From: Osedax fenrisi
Taxonomy: Eukaryota > Annelida > Polychaeta > Sabellida > Siboglinidae
Direction of reading: 5' to 3'
DNA length: 64,000 bases
Assembly: GCA_964019155.1 (NCBI GenBank)
Contig: OZ025240.1
Span: 29,753,083 to 29,817,082 of the forward strand
Below are positions 33,073 through 45,251 of this stretch, piece by piece (the first letter of the stretch is position 1; each line of letters begins with the position of its first letter). The position numbers and the translations under genes were made by a program. The notes beneath the pieces were generated by a model. The model had not been told where the DNA came from, did not search any database, and worked only from the letters and a program-made list of their open reading frames with translations.

Positions 33073-33863
33073 ATAATCCGTACAGTTACTATTAATATTA
33101 TTATACATGTATAATATATATGTATATAATTATAATATATATTTGTGTTAATATGATAATACACATAAACAACGTATGTATGTTACTCATATGGAATATT
33201 TTAGCGTGTGAAAGCGTAACATATATTTATATCGATGGGCGGCTCTTAAATATATCGGTGGTCTGCTTCTCCTGTATCCATATATATTATATGATTATTA
33301 TAATACCATATCATATTAAATATTGTTAACAATATAATAGTTATACATTATGAAAAATATACAATCAGCATTAGTTAATATAGAAATAAAAGTAATTTAA
33401 TAAATATAGTTTTAAATAAAATTGCCGTTTGTCCGTTCTAACCAAACAGGGTAGTTTATTTGTAATCTTCGGCGAAAACCATTTTAACATACTTATGTAT
33501 ATTTATAATATGATATTATAATTCATATATTTATTAATATTATAGTAATAAATTATTAATATTTTAAAGTATTAAATAATACTATAATTACTTAATATAC
33601 TATATTTATTGCTTATAGAAAACTGAAAATTCCAATTATGAAATAACTGCTATACTAATACCGTACACAAAAATATTAATACTACTACTTTAATCCCATG
33701 AATACTTTTTTAATATTCTAATCTAAATATTCAAATTGTTTACATCACTACATAATATATATGATGTTAAACACTATTATATAATACATATATATGTAAT
33801 ATTTAAATAATAATTCACTGATAATGCATATTGTATAATTATTTTACATTTGTACGGTATTAT

Positions 33864-34302
33864 CAAAGATTTTCCGAAGGAAAGATATAACACTTACGCG
33901 AAATCCTGTAATTCGAATTTGTATACAAAATACCCCAGTGCCACCTAGGAACTATGTGTTGTTTATAATGTAAATTCGTATTTAACTATACACTTTTAAA
34001 ATGTTAAATAATATGCTTTAAATTAATATTTATATGATGAAAACTAAGTGTTCATTACTAATATATAACAAACAAATATGATATGTATGTTTTAAATACT
34101 ATAAGTATATATTTAGTGAGTAAAAGCTAATTTATATTGCATGTAATTTAATAGAGCAATGAAAACATTGTTGTATGCAAACAGAGCCGAACCTAAATCT
34201 ATTTCAGTGATTTCGATACTACTGCTAGCAGCGGTTGGGGATATTACTAAATTACGTTGCATGCATAGGGAGTATTATATCTTTGCTTCGCAAAATCGTT
34301 GG
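33864..34302. mobile_element. MITE family A, copy 2
   Basis: Same ends as the element at 2231, inverted relative to it (CAAAGATTTTCCGAAGG at the start). It contains a 65-codon open frame starting MKTLLYANRAEPKSISVIS that is also open in copy 4. The shared frame simply follows from sequence similarity and is not called a gene. Confidence 0.85.
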
Positions 34303-34896
34303 TATTATTATCTCGCAGTTTATATTAATACTGTATTGGTATTTAGTAGTTTATAATTCCACATTTACAATTACATATGTATTCTTTATCATTTGTAAAT
34401 TTCTTCTTAATTATATCTGTTAATTTCACTGTTTAGAGTAGTATAACGCTAAAATTAAAACTTATAAATATCGTAATATATATATTTAATCTATAATATA
34501 ATATATAATTAACTTTATGATAATAATCTTTTAGAATCAAGTGCAAAACAGAACAGGAGTTATCGAATGGTTTTTATTTAATTATATAATCAATGATATG
34601 TGTAATATAATAAAAAATAATTAGTTAAATAATAGAATACCAATAATATCGTGTTAAGTAATTTTGTGGCGAATGATCTCGTGTGAAATGATAATATATA
34701 TAAATAATTATTTATAAATAGTAGAATTTAAACTACACACGAAATCACCAATCCGTATAATATCATTCCCCATGAAATCACTTCGCACGAGAACACTGGT
34801 TACCAAATAATAATATATAATTAATAAACTAATTGTATATAATTATTTAACATCCAATATTCAAATTTTAGATAATAAAATTTTTCATATTAATAT

Positions 34897-35320
34897 CAAA
34901 GATTTTTCTAATGAAAGATAGAACACTCAATCGTGTAATTAAATTTTGTATACAAAAACCAACATCACCACATATATAGGTCATTTTTTGGAACTATGTG
35001 TTGTTTATAATATAAATTTGTATCAAACTATGCACTTTTAAAATGAAAAATAATATGCTTTTAATTATTATTTTATTAAGTGTTTATTGCTAATATATAG
35101 AACTAGGATATGTTGGTTTTAAATCCTATAAATATCTATGTGGCAAGTAAAAGCTAATTTATATTGCAAGTCATTTAATAAGAGTAATGAAAACATTGTA
35201 GTATGCAAATTGCGGTAAATCTAAATCGATTTCGATACTGCTGCTAGAAGCGGGATGTATGAATACTAATCATGTTGCGTAGGTAGCGAGTGTTATATCT
35301 TTGATTCGCCAAATCTTTGT
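34897..35320. mobile_element. MITE family A, copy 3 (diverged)
   Basis: TCAAAGATTTTTCTAATG at the left and the complement of ACAAAGATTTGGCGAATC at the right. Less similar to the others, with small deletions. The region between copies 2 and 3 (34660-34800) holds 'aaatcacttcgcacgag', related to the block near 317. Confidence 0.75.
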
Positions 35321-35879
35321 TAATATCTTTTAAATTATATTATATTTTAGACATGTCAATAATATTTATTTATTAACATTTTGTAATTGAAAATAATAAT
35401 ATTTTAATTAATAATTATTTACATGGTATTTATTTTATTGGTATTGGTGTATTTTTGTATTATTATAAATTTATTAATTTATTTTCAATAATTTAATATT
35501 ACTTTATTTATTTTGTAATCAGTAGTATCCAATACATATTTTTATGTACAAACATGTACATACAAATATTAAATATGTTTAATAATATGGAATATAATAT
35601 ATAAGATAAAAATATATAATTAATTGCAGGTGATGAATAATTACATTTAAGAAAAGTCTTTTTGGAGTCAAAACAAAAGTGATGTTGGAATATAATAAAA
35701 ATTTGATTTCTGCCGGTATTCAAGGCATACTAATTGAACATGTAGGATAGCAAACTTATGCAATGGTTTGTATTTTAAATTATATAAATTACCTATTTAA
35801 TCAATTAAATTAATACAGAATGTTGTAAATTTATTTTAAGAATTTTTATAATCAAATTAAAGAGAAATTACTCTAAAGC

Positions 35880-36045
35880 TATGCCAGTTAAATCACTAAA
35901 TATTAAATCACTAAATATATTAAAGATCATGAAGATCCAGAATTAAATAATATTATAACTAAAATCCATGATGGTCAAGACATTATTAAAAAAGATCCTT
36001 TATTTAAACATGTTAGTAATTCATTATTAGTATTTATATAAAATA
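35880..36045 (+). pseudogene. Transposase-like gene relic, fragment 1
   Basis: From 35927 the plus strand reads KDHEDPELNNIITKIHDGQD, then IIKKDPLFKHV, before the frame degenerates into TAA. Its Asp/Glu/His-rich make-up stands out from the background. The family is not certain. Fragment 2 at 37846 is on the same strand, with a dispersed repeat and a MITE in between, so both may be remains of one gene. Confidence 0.35.
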
Positions 36046-36423
36046 AAAGTTTATTTATATATTTGTTTTAAATATATGTATATTCATTATTTGTTATTAA
36101 AATATCATATTCAATTATATATCTAATCAAATGTATTATTCTATTTATTATTCTGTATTATTTCTTTATTAATTTTATTTAATATATATTCATTATTTTT
36201 TATTATAATAATATATAATCTTTATAGAATTGATTTAGGAAATTTATTATTAAAGCTTGATTTATCAAATAATATATTTTGATATATAAAAGTAATGATC
36301 AGGATTCTATTCTAGAAATCGACTATATGATAAAGTTTGTAACATTTATATATTATCGATTTCAAAATATCAAATTAATGATTAATATTTATAAAATTTT
36401 GCTTTGATTAAAAATTGTTCAAT

Positions 36424-36636
36424 TTATTTAATATCTATTAAAAAATTCAAATTTATATACATATGATATTCAAATCGCCATATGACATATTCCATGTAAC
36501 CTGTAACATTTAATTGTTGATATCCTATCTCATTTCTACACCAACTATTACCTACATCACTTAATCTCCGTTCACAATCTATAAGCCTCCATTCCAGTAA
36601 TTGCATGTATCTGTATTTGATTTTCGTATTTGATAA
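36424..36636 (-). other. Unrecognised open frame
   Basis: About 70 open codons containing MQLLEWRLIDCERRLSDVG, then NSWCRNEIGYQQLNVTGYME. The composition (Trp, Arg, Glu, Cys) is unlike AT-rich noise, which argues for present or past coding. I do not recognise it. It directly precedes the dispersed repeat at 36666 and could belong to the same mobile element. Splice signals were not evident. Confidence 0.3.
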
Positions 36637-36665
36637 AAACTATATATATGAATTTAATTTATATT

Positions 36666-37134
36666 TTATGTATAAGTGTTATAAATTATAACTTATTATA
36701 TCCCAAGCAACCAGTATATTGTTTACAGTTTTTTATCATATCGATTTTCTTTAGATATCAAATAAATTTTAATTAATAGATTTCAATTAATTATTATGCA
36801 ATCTGGTATAGAGATAGGGATTATTATTTTATGATTTAATATTTAATGTGTTAATATTTGTATTTATATTTGATTCTTTAAGAAAAATGTGTATAATATA
36901 TTAATTTAATTAACTCACTCTTCGGCTTTCCCAATCCACTCCTCGCTATCTACATTATACTTCTTCAATTTTATCCATGATAAATCTTGCTCCTACAGGA
37001 TTTTATATACCTATTATTTTAATTATTTAAACAACTAATCTTCCCTTACCGTATACACCCACCTATCTACATTGCTTTAATTAACCTATAAATCTGATAT
37101 ATTCAATATATATCAATCACTAACCATGTAATAT
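36666..37134. repeat. Dispersed repeat shared with the interior of the hAT element
   Basis: Blocks such as 'cccaagcaaccagtatattg', 'atgcaatctggtatagagat' and 'ctacattgctttaattaacc' recur in the same order at 43990-44345. This copy has no recognisable hAT termini of its own. It may be a truncated copy, or a smaller element nested in the hAT. Confidence 0.7.
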
Positions 37135-37146
37135 CTTTATATATAT

Positions 37147-37577
37147 ACCAAAGATTTTCCAAAGGAAAGATATAACACTTACGCGAAATCGTGTTATTCG
37201 AATTTGTATACAAAATACCCCAGTGCCACTTATAGCGGGTTACTTTTAGGAACTATGTGTTGTTTATACAATTTTAAAATGTTAAATAATATGCTTTAAA
37301 TTAATATTTATATGATGAAAACTAAGTGTTCATTACTAACATATAACAAACAAATATGATATGTATGTTTTAAATTCTATAAGTATATATTTAGTAAGTA
37401 AAAGCTAATTTATATTGCATGTAATTTAATAGAACAATGAAAACATTGTTGTATGCAAATAGAGCCGAACATAAATCTATTTCAGTGATTTCGATACTAC
37501 TGCTAGCAGCGGCAGGGGATATTACTAAATTACGTTGCATGCATAGGGAGTGTTATATCTTTGCTTCGCAAAATTTG
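37147..37577. mobile_element. MITE family A, copy 4
   Basis: Starts ACCAAAGATTTTCCAAAGG and ends near the complement of CAAATTTTGCGAAGC. Closest to copy 2. TA-rich flanks. Confidence 0.85.
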
Positions 37578-37845
37578 TGTATATACTCTATATTTTATTT
37601 TATTTACTTACAATTTCTACTACATACTTTATATATCTATTTAAAGTCTACAATTTCTATTACGTAATCCAATTTCATGTATTTTATTTTTAATATCAGT
37701 AAATTATAATAAATATAATTAATTTCATATTCAATGGATTATTTTTTATATTTATTTTTTAAATAACTTTTGCTCAAATACTTTAGTGAATATATTATAT
37801 GAATTCAATTGAATTTAATTTATTTATTTGCTACAGTTATTGACT

Positions 37846-38352
37846 ACACCGGCTACGTTATTGACTTTGAAATTATGTGGAGATTATTGTGTTTACAAGA
37901 AAGCAAAATATGAAGGTTCATATATTATATATATATATATATTAAATCTGGGTATATAAATTTATAATATATAAAAATAATTATACAGGATTAAAATAAA
38001 GATTTTTTTATTGAACAAGTATAGCCCCATATGTAAAAAAAGTTGAAAAGTTTTCATAATATGATTTAGTCTCGATGTTCAAAGGTATAAAAGTTGAATT
38101 AATTTGTATTATATTTTATTAATTATATTTTAATATTCTAGAACAATTTGCTGTAACAATGGCAGTATGAACATTTAACTTTGGAATGCAGGCCTATTTA
38201 GCTGCATTTGATGGGTTGCTAGGATATTCATTATAATCGGTTGCAGAATATGCAGTACAACAAGACAGATTACGATGCTTGGATGCTACAAAGGTGAAGA
38301 AGAAGATGAAACATCAAGAAAATTCATATGCTGCAGGATGTGCAAACATATA
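37846..38352 (+). pseudogene. Transposase-like gene relic, fragment 2
   Basis: 37846-37920 reads VIDYTGYVIDFEIMWRLLC. This resembles the strand after the first catalytic Asp in DDE-type transposases of the kind 'ID..TG.V.D.E.M...C'. After a non-coding gap, 38142-38352 reads EQFAVTMAV, stop (TGA), TFNFGMQAYLAAFDGLLGYS, stop (TAA), then SVAEYAVQQDRLRCLDATKV before TAA. The pattern 'AV..FN.G......V...LG......D..R....' recalls the C-terminus of the same transposase type. Two internal stops and the gap make it a pseudogene. The family assignment is tentative. Confidence 0.45.
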
Positions 38353-40072
38353 ATTAAAATAAATTGTATATGTATAATTATATTTTTAATATCATTTATA
38401 AATATAATATATACATTAGTAACTATATATAGTGTAAAAATTAATTTTTAAAAAACTTTAAACTTGATTTAGTCAGAATAATTATTTTGTATATCTCATT
38501 AACTACATATTGAATATTTTTTCTTTAAATTTCACAATAATAATAAATGAACAGTATAAATTATTATTTCTATATATATGTAGTAAATTAGTGATACATT
38601 TTTATTTTATTTGTTAATCATTATTTAAAATAAATATTTATAATAAGATTGTTAAATAATTATTACAAAAACTTTAATATTATAAGTGGATACATTTTGA
38701 AAAGATGTTATTTTACATGTAACTAATGAATAGTACCTTTAAACACATATCAATAAACATTTTCTATATAGTATTACTTATTGAAATATATAAGTTTATT
38801 AATTTAAATAAAATATATACATGTTGAAAATGAGAAAAATATGTATATTCCACAAATATTTAAAAGTAGCATTGTATAAAATATGGTCTTGTATAGTGTT
38901 ACGAAATATTATTAAAAAATAAATTGAATCTGTATGCAGATTTAGTGAGAATTTAATACAAAATAAATAATTAATTGATCATCAAAACATTGTTAACCTG
39001 AAATGAAAATGGTTTTATATTAGTTTATTACACATAAAGTAAGAACACAGTTGTTTTCGAAACAAGATATATATAATATTAATTAATTAATAAATAATTA
39101 TAATTGAAGAAAATCAGATTCACTTTATAAGTACGAATTGTGAAGATTTATGGAAATATAATTAATTAAAAGAATTGATAGAATAGCTTCCATTATGGTA
39201 CATCTGCACCTACATATATAAAATATTAATAGTTAATAGAATTTTATTTGTTTTATATATATGATATGTATGCTAAGTATATAATGAATATGCTTTACAA
39301 TAATTTCTAGTAAATAGTAAAATTATTATTATTATTTATATTAAAAAATATACCTCCTGAGGGCATCGTAACCAGACCTTCTGTGTTGCATACAACAATC
39401 TAACCACTATACTACCAAACCAGTTTTATTAATTATATATAATTACTTATAGTAGTATTAGATTTGATTTAATTATAAATAGAATTAGAATATAATTATA
39501 TTTCACAAATTTAATAAAGTATTGATAAATTATAGAATTATTCTAAGAATACAAAATAATAGTATGATTATTATTATATATATAGTATTATACTAAGTAT
39601 ATAATATGATAGTTATTAATTATATAATATAAATCGAAAATTATGATGAATAATAACAACTTATTTGAATTTTTTTAAATGCTCAAAATAACCCTACAAA
39701 AATATTTTGAAAGGCTTTTCAAAATAAGCTATGTTGAAAGTTGGCACATATTAACTGGTCCAGGGGCTGGTTGCTCTGAGATTGGCCAGAGACAATCCCA
39801 ACAAGGACAAACCTTATTTATAGATATTATTGGGTTACTCTGGGATTTTGTAAACATATCTTATCCGAGATCAAGCTCAGCAATATTTCTATATTCCTAA
39901 TCCTTATTTCATTTTTGAATGTTTAAAAATATTCAAAATATAATTATGTACCTAAGTTAAATATTACTTAATTATAATTCGATTATTAAAGGATGTACAT
40001 AAGAATTCTATATAGTTTCGGAAAGCCCATTTAATTTAAAGTATAATCAATAGATAATTAAATGTCTATTAT

Positions 40073-40347
40073 CATAATAGCAGCATAATAATTATGCTTA
40101 TATTAATTTGTCATGCTCTTATAAGTCTATTAAGCAATTAATAGCAGCATAATAATTGCATAATAGACTTTTAATAGCACCATAATTATTATAATAGCAT
40201 GACAAATTATCATAATAGCAGCATAATAATTATGCTTATATTAATTTTTCATGCTCTTATAAGTCTATTATGCAATTAATAGCAGCATAATAATTGCATA
40301 ATAGACTTTTAATAGCACCATCATTATTATAATAGCATGACAAATGA
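40073..40347. repeat. Tandem pair of 138-bp units rich in AGCAGCATAAT
   Basis: 'cataatagcagcataataat' recurs at 40073 and 40211. Each unit is itself partly palindromic (agcagcataat / attatgct). It shares motifs (gtctatta, agcagcataat, aatgtaaacatt) with the MITE at 63322. Confidence 0.75.
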
Positions 40348-40904
40348 ATAGCAGCATAATATAATATTATTAAATATTTAATATTATATTATTTAATAAA
40401 TATACATTTACAACACAATGTAAACATTCGAGGCTATTATATATATGCTATTATGATAATAATTATCACATAATTAAATTATTATGAGGCTATAATTGTT
40501 ACCTGGGTTAATTAATTATACTATCATATAGTTTATAATATAAGTACAATTATATAATCAATTCAATATCGAAATAATATTTGTTGAATATTTTATATAA
40601 TTATAATAGTTTTAAACTAAGTTTATATAATTATAATAATTATAATAAGTATTACTTAAAGTAAATATTAATACAATTTATGTTATTCAGTTGCATACTA
40701 TTAATTATAATATTACAATTATACAGGATATCTATATAGTTTCTAGATATAATAAATACTATTTGTATGATATGATAACAAAATAAGTACAATTTTATAT
40801 GAAAAATAATTCTATTCTAATTATATTTATAATTAAACCAAAACTAATACTACTATTAGTAATTATACATAATTAATAAAATCCGATAGGTATACTATAG
40901 TATA

Positions 40905-40965
40905 TATATATATAGTATAGTATAGTATAGTATAGTATAGTATAGTATAGTATAATATATATAGT
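40905..40965. repeat. (TATAG)n microsatellite
   Basis: About ten pentamer units immediately before the plus-strand tRNA-like segment. Confidence 0.8.
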
Positions 40966-42641
40966 ATAGTGGTTAGATTGCTGTATGCAATGCAGAAGGT
41001 CTGGCTACGATGCCCTCAGGTGGTATATTTTTTATTTTATAATATATATTTTTTTAATATAAATAATAATACTATTTAACCTATTTACTATTTACCCTAT
41101 TTACACTATTTAGGCTATTTACTAGACATTATTTTAAAGTCTTTTACAAGAAAAAGCATATTCATTATATAATTAGCATACTTATCATATATAAAACAAA
41201 ACATAAAACAAATAAAATTCCATTCAATATTAATATTATTATTTAATATTTTATTATCATATCTATTAAAAATATTATATATTATGAAATATATTTAACT
41301 AGAAATTATTTCGAAACTAAGTGTGTTCATTATTATATTTTATATTATGTATAAATATATATATATATAGTATAGGATTATATAGAACCCATATTTCATA
41401 TTTTAATATTTGATCCTATGTATTATAAATTTAATAAGGACACCTATTTGTTATCCTAAGTACCATCAAATTGTCCAAGTTTTATACAAATATATTTTGA
41501 GAGCTACTCGAATGTCCGACGCGAATAAAATTAGCTAAAAATTCCCAGAACAACCCATCCTCTATCTAACCTAGGCTATTTTTTTTGCTGTAATATATGT
41601 ATTTTTGTCCAGAACAACCCGATTTACTGAGAATTATCCAGAGATTGTCTCTGGATAGTGATAGGAAATATTTTATTTCCAGAGTAACCGGCTCCTGATT
41701 ATTAAGTATAATAAATCCATTAGTTTATACACAATATTATATTTGAAAGAAGGAGAGGATAATAATGCTGAGATTTATTGTGAACAATAGCCATGTCGAA
41801 ATATGTGACATTATATATATATATATATAATAATTAGGGATGTGTATAAGATGTACAGATAATTCTGTATCGGACTGTGTCACAGTCTATAGGCTACAAT
41901 AATAAGTTTGGCGAATATAAATTCCTATTAAATAATAGCTTGGTATCTATATTTAGAGCGCTAACATTATATATATATATCTTTGGTAGGAATACATATG
42001 TGTAGAAGGCACATGGATATATATATATATAAATATAGATTATAATAATAAGTAGTTATATATATATGTAAGCATATAACACCCCCTTTATACATTTATA
42101 TCTACAAGTCAATAATAAAAGTGGGGATCGTACATTATTGTTAGATCAACGCAGCGCTACGGTTGACGAGGTTTGATTATCTAGATCAGGACCGGGTGTC
42201 AACGGACTAGTTGTGAGTGCGATATCCCTGGGATGAGAATGTAATGACACACTACGGAGAGGAATAACTACATCTGAACCGAGTATCGGTGGAGTAGAGG
42301 GTAGGGCAAGAGGTCTTGAGTGATTATCTGATGCATCTCGGTGTGTTGGTACTACCTCCTGACAGGGCGTCGACGGGGAAGTAAGGCAGATATCTCATAG
42401 ATTTCTCCCGAAGGTAGAACAATCCATACTGCGGATGTTGTAACTCCGAAGTTTCATAGCTGGCTTCCATGTCTTTGATATGTGGTCACGCTGGTGAATG
42501 TTTGTGAGGGGTGTTATGTTGGACAGGTACAATGAGTCTTGTTTTTTACTAGTGTCGTGTGGTTGACATATTGGATGATAATTTATTCTCATTCGACAAG
42601 TCTACGGGGTAGGTGCTAGGTAAAGGGTTTGCTAACTTGTG

Positions 42642-43399
42642 GCTGTAGAGCAGTTCGGTGGGGCTTTGTGTCGATAATTACTGGTTTAGATCATAGTAGA
42701 AGTTTCGACATCTGGAAGTTCTCAGAGATCTTCAAGCTCTGCATGGTTCCTCGGCTAGGCCGTTACTTAGGAAGTGGTATGCCTGCTTGTCCTGTGGTTG
42801 AATCCCCATTCGGATGCAAATATTCGGAACGCTTGTGACGAATATAGTCCTCCGTTGTCGCTAAGTAACCGGTCTAGGATACCATGTTTTAGATGATCTA
42901 CAATGGTTGCGCTGGTGCACTCATAGTGTATATGAATGGGAATTGAGTATAAAAATCAAATATAATGAGGTACGTGATATTGTTATAGTGGACAAAATGT
43001 ATACTTAGGTATTGCCATGAGTTGTAGAGCAGTTCGGTGGGGCTTTGTGTCGATAATTACTGGTTTAGATCATAGTAGAAGTTTCGACATCTGGAAGTTC
43101 TCAGAGATCTTCAAGCTCTGCATGGTTCCTCGGCTAGGCCGTTACTTAGGAAGTGGTATGCCTGCTTGTCCTGTGGTTGAATCCCCATTCGGATGCAAAT
43201 ATTCGGAACGCTTGTGACGAATATAGTCCTCCGTTGTCGCTAAGTAACCGGTCTAGGATACCATGTTTTAGATGATCTACAATGGTTGCGCTGGTGCACT
43301 CATAGTGTATATGAATGGGAATTGAGTATAAAAATCAAATATAATGAGGTACGTGATATTGTTATAGTGGACAAAATGTATACTTAGGTATTGCCATGA
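42642..43399. repeat. Tandem duplication of 379 bp within the Gypsy integrase relic
   Basis: 'tgtagagcagttcggtgggg' starts at 42645 and again at 43024, and the copies appear identical to 'attgccatgag'. The duplication therefore happened after the gene had decayed, because both copies share the same stops. Confidence 0.92.
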
Positions 43400-43689
43400 G
43401 TGCGTCAGTGTGTCATATGGCAATAGAGGTTACTTATACAGAAGAAATTAAGGCTTGAAGGGTTTCGTCTCCCGTTTCTAATTTTAAATATTCTATCTTC
43501 TGTGTCCCAAACGTCAATGGCTTATCTGGACATCAAGGTCTATGTGTTCACTGGCATCTGTAGGTGAAAATCTATCCGTAGCTCTATTCCTGGCTTTAAA
43601 AATATTAGCGTGAAATCTTACTGCTGCACTCGTAGTAGCATTTTTTGGACTCGGGTTGGTGCTGTGAAGAAATATTTCTGGGTGATCAT

Positions 43690-44548
43690 CAGGGATGGGG
43701 TCAAATACGTATTTATATTTTGATTTGAATAATTATTCAGTGATGTATTTGTATTTGAGTGTCGTATTTCGTGTATTTGATCAAATATAGTTTCAAATAC
43801 ACTTTTAAAAATATTTTAATTTAATAATTTAATAGAATGTAGAATTTAAACAATTAATTTATGAATGTAAAAAAATTAACAAAATATTTACCATTTATAT
43901 TAAAGAATACATTTATTAAATAATACAAATAATATAATAGAACAATAATTTTATGAATACTATATAAATAAATTAATATTCTATATAGAATATGTATGTG
44001 TTATAAATTATAACTTATAATATCCCAAGCAATCAGTCTATTGTTTACAGTTTTTTATTTTATTGATTTTCTTTAGGAATTAAATATATTAAAATAGATT
44101 TCAATTAATTATTATGCAATCTGGTATAGAGATAGGAATTATTATTTTATGATTTAATATTTGTATTTTATATTTATATTAGATTCTCTCTCTAGAACTC
44201 ATATATTATTTATCCATTCATTACTCTAATTCTACGTCTTCTCCTTAATATTTAAAAATTATACCACCTATCTACATTGCTTTAATTAACCTATTAATAT
44301 CATATATCCAATACATATCAATCACTAACTATGCAATGTCTATATATATATATAATCTAGGGATAAGGATTATTATTTTATATAAAATATAATCATATGA
44401 TTTAAAATATGATTAAATCAAATGATTTAATATTTAATGTGTTAATATTTGTATTTTGTATTTGTATTTGATATATATTTGTATAAAAATGTAATAAATA
44501 TTTGTATTTATATTTGTATTTGATAAAGTGTATTTGACCCCAACCCTG
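43690..44548. mobile_element. Non-autonomous hAT element with 8-bp target duplication
   Basis: 859 bp. The termini CAGGGATGGGGTCAAATAC and, inverted, CAGGGTTGGGGTCAAATAC match at 18 of 19 positions and have the CAGGG start usual for hAT elements. The target duplication GTGATCAT occupies 43682-43689 and 44549-44556 exactly. It splits the RNase H domain of the Gypsy relic. The interior is non-coding and contains the dispersed repeat also found at 36666. Confidence 0.93.
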
Positions 44549-45065
44549 GTGATCATCTGCACTTGTGGTCAGACTTAATAATGTGAAACCATTCGATTCC
44601 GAATATTACGGCTTACATTTATTTTTCGATATATACATAACGAGTCTCAGCGGGGCTGAATATCTTAGATGCGAAGGTGATGGGGATTTCGTCTTGTTGG
44701 ATGGATGTAGGAGGATGGCGTCAAAGTAATTGTATGAAGCGTCTACTTGAATTGTTATCTTCTTCTTTGTCGCATAATATGATAGAGTAGTATATTTATT
44801 CTTCCATGTTATTGAATATATTAGGTATTAGACATCTTTTTTAAGAAGTTAACATAGAAGTATCGTAAGGTGTGACAGTTCTTTATTAAAGGGCCACATG
44901 TAGTTCGCGATAACTATGAATTATAATTCATAGGTATCGCGTAATAATTATTATAATGATAATTATCAATGGCTTGCGGAGAATCTTGTGAGGTTATCTG
45001 TTGAATTAACTTATCACACTTGGGGTCGGTATGTACGCCATCATTGTTGAAGAGGAGATCATTAG

Positions 45066-45112
<47 letters not shown>

Positions 45113-45251
45113 TGGATATTTGTGTATACATATAATATATTATATAAAATTATTATATATATATAAATTGTTGTTATGTATTAATCACTGTCTAAGTTGT
45201 GTAATACTAATATATTACACTGTTAAGTTGTGTGTATATATGGGAGTAAAA

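Larger units (their letters stand above)
39235..41215. mobile_element. Two-kilobase inverted repeat with tRNA-like segments in both arms
   Basis: The arms (about 39235-39510 and 40790-41215) are imperfect inverted copies. Each contains a segment of about 70 bp, read outward as 'tagtatagtggttagattg' ... 'ggtctggttacgatgccc' ... 'tcaggaggtata'. This carries an A-box-like 'tagtggttag' and a B-box-like 'ggttacgatgcc' at tRNA spacing but does not fold as a clean tRNA. Either a foldback/TIR element or two tRNA-derived SINEs inserted head to head. The centre (40060-40400) holds another repeat family. Confidence 0.55.
42380..44870 (-). pseudogene. Decayed Ty3/Gypsy pol (RNase H, integrase, C-terminal domain)
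   Basis: Minus-strand fragments in the proper order. RNase H is at about 44760-44590 (TIQVDASYNYFDAILL, then DEIPITFASKIFSPAETRY). The RNase H end continues beyond a hAT insertion at about 43680-43530 (FFTAPTRVQKMLLRVQQ). Integrase follows (YLIIFDFYTQFPF, then RLLSDNGGLYSSQAFRIFAS and EWGFNH, with the catalytic Asp of SDNG). A C-terminal patch at 42470-42395 reads TWKPA...KLRSYNIR. Many stops and frameshifts. The integrase part is tandemly duplicated. A purine tract (TAAAGGGGG, about 42075-42083) next to TGTTATATGC suggests a 3' LTR ending there. A different lineage from the intact element at 14.5-20 kb. Confidence 0.85.

Noticed and set aside
34159..34356. Small gene MKTLLYANRAE...
   Set aside because: Lies wholly inside a MITE copy and is shared only with another copy; no domain, no splice context.
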